Shown: positions 8,672 to 17,119 of the stretch, one piece after another
Numbering within the stretch: position 1 is the stretch's first letter
Layout: each line of letters opens with the position of its first letter
Assembly: GCA_004558035.1 (NCBI GenBank)
Contig: SFEJ01000003.1
Span: 61,617-125,616, forward strand
Origin: Opitutia bacterium
Lineage (GTDB): Bacteria; Verrucomicrobiota; Verrucomicrobiae; Opitutales; UBA953
Length of the DNA stretch: 64,000 bases
Direction of reading: 5' to 3'
The notes under the pieces: model-generated
Databases searched by the model: none
Told to the model about the DNA's origin: nothing
Seen by the model: the letters and a program-made list of their open reading frames with translations, nothing else
Position numbers and translations under genes: made by a program

Positions 8672-9796
8672 ATGAAGTTCAAAATCAACCGCGATCACTT
8701 CGCCGCCGGTCTGGGTCAGGTCACGAACGTCGTCAGCAATCGTCTCAGCCTCCCCATTCTCTCCAACGTGCTCATCGAAACGGAAGATGACGGCATCCGT
8801 CTCACGACCACGAATCTCGACATCCGCATTTCCTGCAAGATCAAGGCGGAAATCTTCGACATGGGGAGTATCACGCTTCCGGCGAAGTGGCTCAAGGACA
8901 TCGTCGGCGGCTTCAAGAGCGGAGACGTTCTCGTCGAACTTCAGGGCGAAAACCGCGTCAAGATCACGGCGGGCAGCTCCAAGTTCAACCCGATCGGCAT
9001 TCCCGCGAACGATTTTCCGAACGAACCGAAGGTCGGCGGCGAATTCGCGTTCGAAATCGAGCAGGGCGATCTCGCGACGATGATCAAGTCGGTCTCCTAC
9101 GCGCAGTCCACGGACGAAAACCGCTACGTGCTCAACGGCGTTCTCTTCAGCTTCAACGAAGACAAGATCGCGCTCGTCGCCACCGACGGCCGCCGTCTCG
9201 CCACCTGCGAAAAGAAAATGCCCGTTTCCGTCGAAAATCCGACGCAGTTCATCCTTCCCGCGAAGACTATTTCCGAACTTCAGAAGCAGCTGGGAAGCTC
9301 GGGCAAGATCCGTTTCGCGCTCAGCGAACGTCAGGTCGTTTTCGAAATCGGCGTGACCGACGAAAACAGCGGACTCGTCGGAGACATCCGCATCGTCTCC
9401 AAGATCGTCGAAGGCAACTACCCGCAGTACAAGGGCGTCATTCCGAAAGACTCCGGAAACCGCATCGAAATCGAGCGCGAAGACCTCCTCGGCGCCGTGC
9501 TTCAGGCCGCCAAGGTCACCACGGACAAAAACAGCTCCGTCGTCCTCAACATTTCCGCGAACACGATTGAAATCACCGCGAGCTCCGCGGAATACGGCGA
9601 GGCCAGCGACAAGCTCGCCGTCCGCTACGAAGGTCCGGAAGCCCGAATCGCCTTCAATCCGCAGTTCATCACCGATCCGCTCAAGGCGCTCGCGCAGGAT
9701 TCAGTCGTCTTCGAGTTCAAGGACGACCTCAGCCCCGGCGTCTTCAAGACCAAGGACGAGTCCTTCCTCTGCGTCGTCATGCCGCAGCGCAAGTGA
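8672..9796 (+). CDS. dnaN: DNA polymerase III beta subunit (sliding clamp)
   Basis: The clamp encircles DNA and tethers the replicative polymerase and repair proteins such as MutS. At 374 residues it matches the family. Three repeated clamp domains are visible, with conserved blocks NRYVLNGVLF near residue 150, ATDGRRLA near 170, NYPQYKGVIP near 248, and the C-terminal VVMPQR that forms part of the peptide-binding pocket. It has no copy of the GTTCCCG word. It is preceded by a divergent AT-rich spacer and followed by a strong hairpin, so it is transcribed alone. In many bacteria dnaN is beside dnaA; here dnaA is not adjacent. Confidence 0.97.
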   Translation: MKFKINRDHFAAGLGQVTNVVSNRLSLPILSNVLIETEDDGIRLTTTNLDIRISCKIKAEIFDMGSITLPAKWLKDIVGGFKSGDVLVELQGENRVKITAGSSKFNPIGIPANDFPNEPKVGGEFAFEIEQGDLATMIKSVSYAQSTDENRYVLNGVLFSFNEDKIALVATDGRRLATCEKKMPVSVENPTQFILPAKTISELQKQLGSSGKIRFALSERQVVFEIGVTDENSGLVGDIRIVSKIVEGNYPQYKGVIPKDSGNRIEIEREDLLGAVLQAAKVTTDKNSSVVLNISANTIEITASSAEYGEASDKLAVRYEGPEARIAFNPQFITDPLKALAQDSVVFEFKDDLSPGVFKTKDESFLCVVMPQRK

Positions 9797-9819
9797 TTCC
9801 GCTTTGACTTTTCGTTTCG

Positions 9820-9854
9820 GCGTTCCCGCGGTTTTTTCGCGGGAACGCTTTTTT
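9820..9854 (+). terminator. Intrinsic terminator of dnaN built from two facing words
   Basis: The arm GCGTTCCCGCG (9820-9830) is perfectly complementary to CGCGGGAACGC (9838-9848), giving an 11-bp stem with a 7-nt loop followed by six T residues. The whole stem is two facing copies of the dispersed word. Confidence 0.95.
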
Positions 9855-9856
9855 CG

Positions 9857-9885
9857 TTTAAAAATTTCCGCGCTTCGAAGATAAT
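9857..9885 (+). promoter_or_regulatory. Promoter of lepB; leaderless start predicted
   Basis: TTTAAA (9857-9862), a 17-nt spacer and GATAAT (9880-9885) form a sigma-70-type promoter. Only six bases separate the -10 box from the lepB ATG, so transcription should begin at or within a base or two of the start codon. Confidence 0.6.
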
Positions 9886-9891
9886 TCCCGC

Positions 9892-11127
9892 ATGGCTTTT
9901 TGGCGGAAAAAAAATCCTCACGGCGTCGCCGAAGCGGAAACGCTTCTCGCTGCCGTGGCGAAAGTGAGAAATTACCGCGGAGATCTTTTCGACGACTCCG
10001 AACGGGAACGTCTGCGCCGCGACGAGGAAGCCCTCAGAAACGCTGAAACGCGGGAGGACGGGGAAGCCGCCGCCGCGCGCCTGAAAGAGACGCTTTCCGA
10101 GCTCGGCGGAACTATTTTTCCTCAAAAAACGCTTCCCGAGTGGGTGGAGCTCATCGTCGTCGCGGCGATTCTCGCGGGCGGCGTGCGCGGGTTTTTCTTT
10201 CAGCTTTTCAAGATTCCGACCAATTCGATGTTTCCGACCTACAACGGCATGACCGCCGAAGTCTTCACGGAACCCGAAAACGCTCTCGAAAAGTGGGCGG
10301 AACGCGTTTTCCGCAGCGCTTCGTTCCACGAATTCATCGCGCCCGCTTCCGGAGAAATCGTCTTTCGCGTAAACCGCAAGGCGAGGGCCGGTTCCAAGGA
10401 CGTTTTCGAAGTCTTCGTCGGCGGTGTTCCCGTGGAAATCGAATGTCCGCGCGATTTTTCGATGGATTCCGTCTTTCTCGAAAGATTTTTTCCGGAGTTT
10501 TCAAAAATAGAAAATCTTTCTCTGCGGGAACGCTGGGCGGCGGCTCTCGAAAACGCCGGAAAAACGGGAAAAGTTTTCCGCGACGCTTCCGGAGCGACCT
10601 TCGTCCGCACGGGAATTTCGGCGGAAAAAGGAGAAAATTTTCTGAGCTTCAAGATTTTCGGCGGCGACATGGTCGTCGTCAACCGATTCGCCTACCACTT
10701 CATGAAGCCCGAAGTCGGAGATCCTTTCGTTTTTCGCACGAAGAACATTCCCGGACTCAACAACGCCGACCTTTATTATATCAAACGCCTCGCGGGAACG
10801 CCGGGAGACGTGCTTTCCGTTCGGGATAAAAAACTTTACCGAAACGGAAATCCTATTTCCGGAGCCGACGCGTTCGACAAGAACAACGAGTTCCGCGTTT
10901 CCGAAAAGTATTACGGCTATCTTCCTTCCTGCGGCGGCGCCGGCGTTTACGCGAAGCCGCTGAAAAACGATTTTCACGTTCCCGCGGATTCTTATTACGC
11001 GCTCGGGGACAATTCCGGCAACAGCTACGACTCCCGCGGCTGGGGCTGCGTTCCCGCGGAAGACGCCGTAGGAAAAGCCTCCTTCATCATTTATCCTTTT
11101 TCCGAACGCTGGGGAATTGCGAAGTAA
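9892..11127 (+). CDS. lepB: Signal peptidase I with long insertion
   Basis: This membrane serine protease removes signal peptides from exported proteins. A cytoplasmic helix-rich N-terminus (residues 1-80) precedes one membrane segment (WVELIVVAAILAGGVRGFFF). The catalytic Ser is in KIPTNSMFPT (Ser112) and the catalytic Lys in YYIKRLAGTPGD (Lys298). The C-terminal box ALGDNSGNSYDSRGWG is intact. The Ser-Lys distance of about 186 residues far exceeds the roughly 55 of the E. coli enzyme because of an insertion at about 120-255. lepB starts a cluster with hpt (2-nt gap), hisB and hisH. Confidence 0.93.
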   Translation: MAFWRKKNPHGVAEAETLLAAVAKVRNYRGDLFDDSERERLRRDEEALRNAETREDGEAAAARLKETLSELGGTIFPQKTLPEWVELIVVAAILAGGVRGFFFQLFKIPTNSMFPTYNGMTAEVFTEPENALEKWAERVFRSASFHEFIAPASGEIVFRVNRKARAGSKDVFEVFVGGVPVEIECPRDFSMDSVFLERFFPEFSKIENLSLRERWAAALENAGKTGKVFRDASGATFVRTGISAEKGENFLSFKIFGGDMVVVNRFAYHFMKPEVGDPFVFRTKNIPGLNNADLYYIKRLAGTPGDVLSVRDKKLYRNGNPISGADAFDKNNEFRVSEKYYGYLPSCGGAGVYAKPLKNDFHVPADSYYALGDNSGNSYDSRGWGCVPAEDAVGKASFIIYPFSERWGIAK

Positions 11128-11129
11128 CC

Positions 11130-11654
11130 ATGAAAAAAGAAGTCCGATTATTAATTCCTAAAGAGGAAATTGACAGGAGAATCGAGGAGCTGGGAGCTCA
11201 GATTTCCCGCGATTACGCCGGAAAATCCGTCACCGTGCTGATTCTCGCCAACGGCGGCATATTTTTCGGCGTCGATCTGCTGCGCGCGATGAAGGGCATT
11301 TCCGTCTTCGTCGAATGCATCCGCGTTTCTTCTTACAAGAACGGAATGTCCTCTTCCGGAAATCCGGAAATTTTCGGAACGCTTTCCGTCGAAAATTTTC
11401 AGGACAAGAACATTCTGATCGTGGACGACATCATCGATACGGGAAACACGCTCAACCGAATTCGCGAGCAGATCGAAAATTTCGGAGCGGCTTCGGTGAA
11501 AATCTGCACTTTGCTCGACAAGCCTTCCCGACGCGTCGCCGACGTCGTTTCCGATTATTACGGTTTCAGAATCGAAGATAAATTCGTGGTCGGGTATGGA
11601 CTTGATTATTCGGGAAAGTATCGAGAACTTCCCTTCATCGGTTTTATTGAATAA
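11130..11654 (+). CDS. hpt: Hypoxanthine phosphoribosyltransferase
   Basis: This purine-salvage enzyme converts hypoxanthine or guanine plus PRPP to IMP or GMP. The 174 residues include the PRPP-binding motif NILIVDDIIDTGNT near residue 93, the flexible-loop region with SSYKNG near residue 66, and the base-binding C-terminus FVVGYGLDYSGKYRELPFIG. The start is 3 nt after the lepB stop, so the two are co-transcribed. Confidence 0.95.
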   Translation: MKKEVRLLIPKEEIDRRIEELGAQISRDYAGKSVTVLILANGGIFFGVDLLRAMKGISVFVECIRVSSYKNGMSSSGNPEIFGTLSVENFQDKNILIVDDIIDTGNTLNRIREQIENFGAASVKICTLLDKPSRRVADVVSDYYGFRIEDKFVVGYGLDYSGKYRELPFIGFIE

Positions 11655-11664
11655 GGAAAAGACA

Positions 11665-12264
11665 ATGAAAAATTCAGAACGAGTCGCGGAAATCGAACGC
11701 AACACTGCGGAAACGCGGATTTCTCTTTCCGTAAAAATTGACGGAAAAGGAAACTCTGAAATCGACACCGGAATTCCTTTCTTCGATCACATGCTGACGC
11801 TCTTTTCGCGCCACGGTCTGTTCGATCTCAGACTCAAGGCGCGCGGAGACGTGGACGTCGATTATCACCACACCGTGGAGGACGTCGGCATCGCTCTCGG
11901 GAACGCTTTTCGAGACGCGCTCGGTGATAAAAAAGGAATCCGCCGCTACGGGTTCTTCATCCTGCCCATGGACGAATCGCTCGCCCGCGTCGCGCTCGAT
12001 CTCGGCGGCCGTCCGTATTTCGTTTACGACGTTCCCGCAAAGAATCCGATGATTCGGGATTTCAACATCTGCCTCGTCCGCGAATTTTTCCTCGCGTTCG
12101 CGAGCACCGTCGGCGCGAATCTTCACGTTCGCCTTGAATACGGCGAAGAACCGCACCACATCGCCGAGGCGATCTTCAAATGCTCGGCACGGGCGCTGCG
12201 CGTCGCGTGCGAAATCGATCCCCGCGCCTCGGAAACGATTCCCAGCACCAAGGGCGTTCTCTGA
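11665..12264 (+). CDS. hisB: Imidazoleglycerol-phosphate dehydratase
   Basis: HisB performs the sixth step of histidine synthesis, dehydrating imidazole glycerol phosphate. The 199-residue protein is the single-function form without a phosphatase domain. Metal-binding motifs are clear: FDHML near residue 33, DYHHTVEDVGIALG near 65, and EYGEEPHHIAEAIFK near 160. The ATG at 11665 is chosen because AAGGAAAAG sits just upstream; the frame extends back into hpt but those residues are not HisB. It is 10 nt after hpt and 6 nt before hisH. Confidence 0.96.
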   Translation: MKNSERVAEIERNTAETRISLSVKIDGKGNSEIDTGIPFFDHMLTLFSRHGLFDLRLKARGDVDVDYHHTVEDVGIALGNAFRDALGDKKGIRRYGFFILPMDESLARVALDLGGRPYFVYDVPAKNPMIRDFNICLVREFFLAFASTVGANLHVRLEYGEEPHHIAEAIFKCSARALRVACEIDPRASETIPSTKGVL

Positions 12265-12270
12265 TTGTCC

Positions 12271-12891
12271 ATGAAAAAGATCGCTTTAATAGATTACGGA
12301 ATGGGAAATTTGAGAAGCGTCTTTCGCGCTCTCGAAAAGGCAGGCGCGGAAGTCTCTTTCGTCCGTTCTCCCGAAGAGGCCGCCGACGCTTCGGCGCTCG
12401 TCTTTCCGGGGCAGGGCGCAATCGTGGACGCCATGCGCGAACTCAAAAGAAGCGGTTTCGACGACTTCATCAGAAAGTGGATCGCCGACGACAAGCCTTT
12501 CATGGGAATTTGTCTCGGTCTCCAGGTTTTGTTCGAACATTCCGAAGAAGGAAATACCAACGGACTCGGCGTTTTTCGCGGGAACGTCAAAAAATTTCCT
12601 GCGGATTCCGGACTTAAGATTCCGCACATGGGCTGGAACACGATTTCCCTGAATGTAAACAATTTGGGAAAGCTCGCCGAAAATCTCAGAGCGGAAGGCG
12701 AATCCTTTTATTTCGTGCACAGCTACTACGTGGAAACTCCCGAAACGGAAATCGTCTGGAGCGTTTCGGAATACGGTCTGCGCTTCGTCAGCGGAATCCG
12801 TCGCGGGAACGTTTTCGCCGTCCAGTTCCACCCGGAAAAAAGCCAGGAAAAAGGCATCCTCCTTTACCGCAATTTCCTGAATTCTTTCTGA
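12271..12891 (+). CDS. hisH: Imidazole glycerol phosphate synthase glutaminase subunit HisH
   Basis: HisH releases ammonia from glutamine for HisF in histidine synthesis. The 206-residue protein opens with IALIDYGMGNLRSV and carries the class I amidotransferase nucleophile in GICLGLQVLFEHSEEG (Cys about residue 80) and the His-Glu pair in FHPEKSQ near residue 187. A TTG at 12265 is in frame, but the ATG fits the family start. hisF and hisA do not follow; the operon ends at a strong terminator, so the his genes are split (hisI is at 44.3 kb). Confidence 0.95.
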   Translation: MKKIALIDYGMGNLRSVFRALEKAGAEVSFVRSPEEAADASALVFPGQGAIVDAMRELKRSGFDDFIRKWIADDKPFMGICLGLQVLFEHSEEGNTNGLGVFRGNVKKFPADSGLKIPHMGWNTISLNVNNLGKLAENLRAEGESFYFVHSYYVETPETEIVWSVSEYGLRFVSGIRRGNVFAVQFHPEKSQEKGILLYRNFLNSF

Positions 12892-12929
12892 TTGAATGAG
12901 CGCGTTCCCGCCTTGCGGCGGAGACGAAA

Positions 12930-12966
12930 ATCGGGAAGCGAGATAAATTCGCTTCCCGATTTTTTT
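12930..12966 (+). terminator. Intrinsic terminator of hisB-hisH (possibly bidirectional)
   Basis: ATCGGGAAGCGA (12930-12941) pairs perfectly with TCGCTTCCCGAT (12949-12960), with a 7-nt loop, then a run of Ts. Four As before the stem give Ts on the other strand, so it may also stop hldD transcription. A palindrome CGGGAACGTTCCCG at 12988-13001 lies next to it. Confidence 0.93.
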
Positions 12967-13004
12967 CGATTCGCGGGAAAATTTTCGCGGGAACGTTCCC
13001 GTAA

Positions 13005-14000
13005 TCACTCGCCGAGGTGCTTGTCGGGAATGAGGTAGTTCTTCACGTAGTCGGTGACGGATTCTTCGAGCGGGACGAGATACTGCGCGCCGCCGAGCCG
13101 CGTCAGTTTGTCGATTTTCGCCTGTGTGAAATACTGATACTGCGCGCGGAGCGATTCGGGCATTTCGACGAACTCGATGTTCTCGGGGACGCCCATCGCC
13201 TCGAAGATCGGGCGCACGAGCTCGAGCCACGTGCGCGCCTTGCCCGCGCCGACGTTCACGAGCCCCGTCGCCGCCTCGTTCTGCGCGAGGTGCACGGTGA
13301 TCGCCGCCGCCTCCTTCGCGCCGAGAAAGTCGCGCATCTGGCAGCCGTCGGCGTATTCGGGCTTGTAGCTTTTGAAAAGCTTGACCGAGCCGGTTTCGCG
13401 GATCTGGTGAAACGCGCGGAACACCATGCTGACCATGTTCGCCTTGTGGTTTTCGTTCGGGCCGAAGACGTTGAAGTATTTGACGCCCGTAATCTTGTCG
13501 AGATAGCCGTTGCGCAACGCGTGCAGGTCGAAGAGGTGCTTCGAGTAGCCGTACATGTTCAGCGGCTTGAGCGGGAGAATGTCCGCCTCGTCGTCCATGC
13601 CGTTTTCGCCGTTCCCGTAGGTCGCGGCGGAGGAGGCGTACACGAAGCGCGCGCCGTTCCCGAGCGCGAACGCGGCGAGCTTCTTCGTGTATTCGTAATT
13701 GTTGTGAATGAGGTAGGTGCAGTCCTTTTCCGTCGTTGCCGAGCACGCGCCGAGGTGGAACACGGTCTTCACGTCGGCGAAGCGCGCGGGATCGCTTTCG
13801 AGCGCGCGGTCGAAATCCTCGTATTCCATGTATTCGGCGAATTTCAGCGGAACGAGGTTCTTGAAGCGCAGGTCGGTGCCGAGCTTGTCGGTGACGAGGA
13901 TGTTCGTGTGACCGAGCGCGTTGAGGCGCGCGATGATGGCGCTGCCGATGAGCCCGGAGCCGCCCGTGACGAGGATTTTGCCTTGCGAGATGTCGTGCAT
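13005..14000 (-). CDS. hldD: ADP-L-glycero-D-manno-heptose-6-epimerase
   Basis: HldD makes the heptose donor for the inner core of lipopolysaccharide, which marks this organism as Gram-negative. The 331-residue short-chain-dehydrogenase fold has the NAD motif VTGGSGLIGSAI near residue 11, SSAATYG near 122, and the catalytic Tyr-x-x-x-Lys in NMYGYSKHLFD near 150, followed by KYFNVFGPNE. It has its own promoter (14011-14039). The gene upstream on the same strand is the UbiB-family kinase. Confidence 0.94.
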   Translation of the reverse strand: MHDISQGKILVTGGSGLIGSAIIARLNALGHTNILVTDKLGTDLRFKNLVPLKFAEYMEYEDFDRALESDPARFADVKTVFHLGACSATTEKDCTYLIHNNYEYTKKLAAFALGNGARFVYASSAATYGNGENGMDDEADILPLKPLNMYGYSKHLFDLHALRNGYLDKITGVKYFNVFGPNENHKANMVSMVFRAFHQIRETGSVKLFKSYKPEYADGCQMRDFLGAKEAAAITVHLAQNEAATGLVNVGAGKARTWLELVRPIFEAMGVPENIEFVEMPESLRAQYQYFTQAKIDKLTRLGGAQYLVPLEESVTDYVKNYLIPDKHLGE

Positions 14001-14010
14001 AGTGAGGAAA

Positions 14011-14039
14011 GTTTAAGGTCGCGTCCGCGCTCTCGGCAA
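14011..14039 (-). promoter_or_regulatory. Promoter of hldD
   Basis: On the minus strand TTGCCG (14039-14034), a 17-nt spacer and TTAAAC (14016-14011) precede the hldD ATG by 10 nt. The predicted leader is only a few bases, with no Shine-Dalgarno sequence. Confidence 0.5.
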
Positions 14040-14107
14040 TCTGAAAAAAGAAGACGAAGAGGTTCATCGCGCCCGGCGACGCAGAAGCGATTTTCTGACT
14101 TTCGTCA

Positions 14108-15778
14108 TCACTTCCTGCGCCAGACGATGATGAAGAAAAGCCACGCCGTGAGCATCGCGGCGACGACGAAGCCCGCGACGCCGAGGTTTTTCGCGAAGCC
14201 GAGCCCGTCGCCGAGACTCGCCGCGCAGACGAGCAGCGCGCTCGCCACGAGCAGCGAGGAAATGATCATCGCCAGCGCCGTGCGGTTGGCGGAACGGTCC
14301 AGCGTGACGCGCGTTTCGTTCAGCCCTTCGTGATCGACGTTGAGGCGGATTTCGCCGTTCTCGATCTTCCAGAGAATGCGCTGCAGCGCGCTCGGCATTT
14401 CGTTGATGCTGGCGAGCTGGCGCTCCGTGTTCCAGAGCAGACCGCGCCCGACGGCGCGCGGATTCCAGCGCTGCGCGTAAAGGTTCTTGAGCGCGCGCGC
14501 GGCGAAGGCGGTCAGGTCGAAATCCGGATTCAGCGCGCGGCCGGATTCCTCCATGACGGTGACGGATTTCGCGAGCAGCGCGTAGTCGCGCGGGAGCGGC
14601 AGCTTGTGCTGGGCGAAGACGCGCAGCATGTCGAAGATGACGTGGCCGACGGCACCCGCGTCCTTTTCGAAATTGGCGTGGCGGCGCAGCACGATGGCGA
14701 TTTCGGTCTCGATCTTCGCCTTGTCCACGCGTTCCCGCGGCGGCGTCGCGCACAGCACGATCTGCAGCACTTTCTCGGCGTTGAGCTCGGCGACGGCGGA
14801 GAAGACGTCCGCCAGAAAATAGCGCATCTTGCGCGAGAGCGTTCCCGCGCAGCCCCAGTCGAGAAAGCACAGCCGCCCGTCGCGCGTAATCAGGATGTTG
14901 CCCGGATGCGGGTCGGCGTGGAAGAAGCCGAAGGAGAAAATCTGCCGGAAGACGGATTCCCCGCCCGCGACGGAAAGCTCGCGCGCGAGCTCCGCGGGAA
15001 CGGACGGGTCGCCCGGCGGCACGCCTTCGACCCACTCGGAGACGAGCAGGCGCGCCGACGAAAGCGCCGGGAACACGCGCGGCGCGAAGATGCGCGGGTC
15101 GTCGTTGATCTTTTCGAAATGCCCGGAATTCTTCGCCTCGAACGTGAAGTCGATTTCGCGCATCACGCCGTCGCGGATCTCCTCCAGGATTCCGGGAAGA
15201 TCGTACGCGGCGAGCTCGGGAACGTTTTCGGCGGCCTGCGTGATGATCCATTCGAGAATCTCGAAGTCTGCCTTCATCGCCTTGCCCGCGCCCGGCCGGC
15301 GCACCTTGACGGCGACGGTCTCGCCGCTCTTCAGCGTCGCTTTGTAAACCTGCCCGATGGAGCCGCACGCGAACGGCGTCTTTTCGAACGACGCGAAATT
15401 CGCCTCGATGCCGCCCTTGAGCTCGCCCGCGACGACGGGCTCGACCGCCTCCCACGGAATCGGCGCGACATGGTCGCGGAGGCGCTTGAATTCCTCCAGC
15501 AGCGGCGCGGGCAGAATGTCCTCGCGCGTGCTTACGATCTGCGCGAATTTGACGAAGGTCGGTCCCAGCTCTTCGCAGGTGACGCGTATGCGCTGCCACA
15601 GCGAAAGCTTGTCGCGCTTCGGCAGAATTTTGTGAAACGGAAATCCGTTCGGGCGGATTTTCCCGACGAGCTCCGCGAAGCCGTTGCGCAGCAGGACGAC
15701 GGCGATCTCCTTCGCGCGCAGACTGTTGCGCAGAAAGGAAATCGCCCTGAACGGAGCTGAGCCGGCTTGCGGAGCCAT
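14108..15778 (-). CDS. ABC1/UbiB (AarF) family atypical kinase
   Basis: Members are protein-kinase-like ATPases linked to quinone biosynthesis and membrane lipid homeostasis. The 556-residue protein has the family's signature region as KFAQIVSTREDILP near residue 77; the canonical KxGQ has Ala in place of Gly. A glycine-rich loop ACGSIGQVYKA near 137 and the lysine in VAVKVRRPG follow, then HADPHPGN near 292 and LDWG where most kinases have DFG. Two hydrophobic helices at about 500-550 anchor it to the membrane. It lies 41 nt after the phasin-like gene, and the pairing suggests joint action. menB in the window means menaquinone could be the relevant quinone. Confidence 0.88.
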   Translation of the reverse strand: MAPQAGSAPFRAISFLRNSLRAKEIAVVLLRNGFAELVGKIRPNGFPFHKILPKRDKLSLWQRIRVTCEELGPTFVKFAQIVSTREDILPAPLLEEFKRLRDHVAPIPWEAVEPVVAGELKGGIEANFASFEKTPFACGSIGQVYKATLKSGETVAVKVRRPGAGKAMKADFEILEWIITQAAENVPELAAYDLPGILEEIRDGVMREIDFTFEAKNSGHFEKINDDPRIFAPRVFPALSSARLLVSEWVEGVPPGDPSVPAELARELSVAGGESVFRQIFSFGFFHADPHPGNILITRDGRLCFLDWGCAGTLSRKMRYFLADVFSAVAELNAEKVLQIVLCATPPRERVDKAKIETEIAIVLRRHANFEKDAGAVGHVIFDMLRVFAQHKLPLPRDYALLAKSVTVMEESGRALNPDFDLTAFAARALKNLYAQRWNPRAVGRGLLWNTERQLASINEMPSALQRILWKIENGEIRLNVDHEGLNETRVTLDRSANRTALAMIISSLLVASALLVCAASLGDGLGFAKNLGVAGFVVAAMLTAWLFFIIVWRRK

Positions 15779-15819
15779 GGCGGGATCTCGCGGGAACGTC
15801 GCGCAGCGGCGGGAACGCG

Positions 15820-16194
15820 TCAGGCCTCAGGCGTTTCCGCGCCTTCCGCGGGAACGGCCTTTTCGGCGTCCTTTTCGGAGCAGCATTCGCATTCCGTGGC
15901 GATGCCGAGCTTTTCCTCAATCGCCTTCAGCCGACGGTTCACGGCGCAGAGCTGCTCGCGCGTCGCGAACGGCCATTTTTCGCCGAGCGCCTCCGCCTTT
16001 TCGGCGAAGTCTCCGCGCGCCTTTTCCCAGTTTTCCTCGCCGACCTTCGTCGCCTTCGCGAAAAATTCCTTCGCGTCGTCCGCGGAGATTTTTCCCTTCG
16101 CGACCCAATCGTCGAGCACTTTGCCGATGGCTTCCTTGGAGAGCGCCGCCGCGCCGAGGCCGGCGTAGAGCGTTTTTTTGAATGTTTCGAACAT
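15820..16194 (-). CDS. Small phasin-like helical protein
   Basis: The 124-residue protein opens with an amphipathic or hydrophobic helix (FKKTLYAGLGAAALSKEA), then WVAKGKISADDAKEFF and a charged helical stretch, and ends in a low-complexity acidic tail with ECECCSEKD. This resembles the phasin superfamily proteins often encoded beside ABC1/UbiB kinases, which suggests a membrane- or granule-surface partner of the downstream kinase. The relationship is inferred from pattern and context. The gene is 66 nt downstream of the exported unknown and 41 nt before the kinase. Confidence 0.65.
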   Translation of the reverse strand: MFETFKKTLYAGLGAAALSKEAIGKVLDDWVAKGKISADDAKEFFAKATKVGEENWEKARGDFAEKAEALGEKWPFATREQLCAVNRRLKAIEEKLGIATECECCSEKDAEKAVPAEGAETPEA

Positions 16195-16260
16195 GATGTC
16201 TTTCCTTTCTTGTCTGTTTTTTTCGGGGATGGTTTTCGTGAAATTAAAGCGTCGCGCGCG

Positions 16261-17055
16261 TCAGTTTCGGTTCACGTCGCGCGTTTCGATTTCGGAGGCG
16301 GCGACCGTCGGTTCGCCGAGCGTGAAGCGCAGACCGCTGAGCCCGCTGACGACGATTTTCTCGTCGTCGCGCAGAATGTGCTTTGCCGCGTATTCGTCCG
16401 CCCAGTCCGCCGCCGGGCAGCCGCCGGACTTCAGCCCGAGAAAGATTTCGTCGTCGCGCGTCGTGGCGTTCGACGAGAGGATGGGGCCGAAGTAGCGCCA
16501 ATCCTTGCGGTCGCGCCGATAGTAAAGCGTGAAAAGCTTGAACAGCTCCTCGACTTCCGCCGACTCGGCGACGCGGAACTCGATCGTCTTCGCGTGCGTC
16601 GTCTGCGGATACGTCTTGACGACGAGATGCTGCGCGACGTCCGTCGCGTTGGATTTCGTGAGCGCGTTGACGGAGCTCCGCGCGCGTTTTTTGGCGTTCC
16701 CGTATTGAGCGATTTTTTCCGCGAAGCGCAGCGGGTCGAATTCCTCCATCGCGTAGACGCGGACCTGCCCGGGCATGGATTCGAAGTCGATCGTCATCTC
16801 CGTCACGTACTGCGGCGGCGCGTTGAGGCGGGAGCCTTCGGCTGGCTGCGCGGAAACGTATTTCTGCAGCGAGACGTGCGTGATCTTGCGCGCGTCGCGG
16901 CAGGTGAAGACCTGGCGCGGCTCGGCGACGTCGATCACGAACGCGTTCTGCGGAAGTTTCGCCGTGCGGACGGCGACGGCGTGCGCGGCGGTCGGAAGGA
17001 GCGTTCCCGCGACGGCCGCGAGAAACGCGGACAGGGGTAAAAGGCGTCTTCTCAT
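16261..17055 (-). CDS. Exported protein of unknown function
   Basis: The 264-residue product has a strong signal peptide (MRRRLLPLSAFLAAVAGTLLPTAAHA). The mature part has no recognised domain. Visible features are a Cys in QVFTCRDARK and a second in GGCPAADWADEYAAKHIL, which could form a disulfide, and mixed beta-strand patterns such as HLVVKTYPQTTHAKTIEFRV. It is the first gene of a probable leftward operon with the phasin-like protein and UbiB-family kinase. No function is proposed. Confidence 0.7.
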   Translation of the reverse strand: MRRRLLPLSAFLAAVAGTLLPTAAHAVAVRTAKLPQNAFVIDVAEPRQVFTCRDARKITHVSLQKYVSAQPAEGSRLNAPPQYVTEMTIDFESMPGQVRVYAMEEFDPLRFAEKIAQYGNAKKRARSSVNALTKSNATDVAQHLVVKTYPQTTHAKTIEFRVAESAEVEELFKLFTLYYRRDRKDWRYFGPILSSNATTRDDEIFLGLKSGGCPAADWADEYAAKHILRDDEKIVVSGLSGLRFTLGEPTVAASEIETRDVNRN

Positions 17056-17119
17056 ACGCCGCGCATTTTGCTGAAACGTTCCCGCCGGCGCAAACTCCTT
17101 TTTCGTTCCCGTGAGGGTA

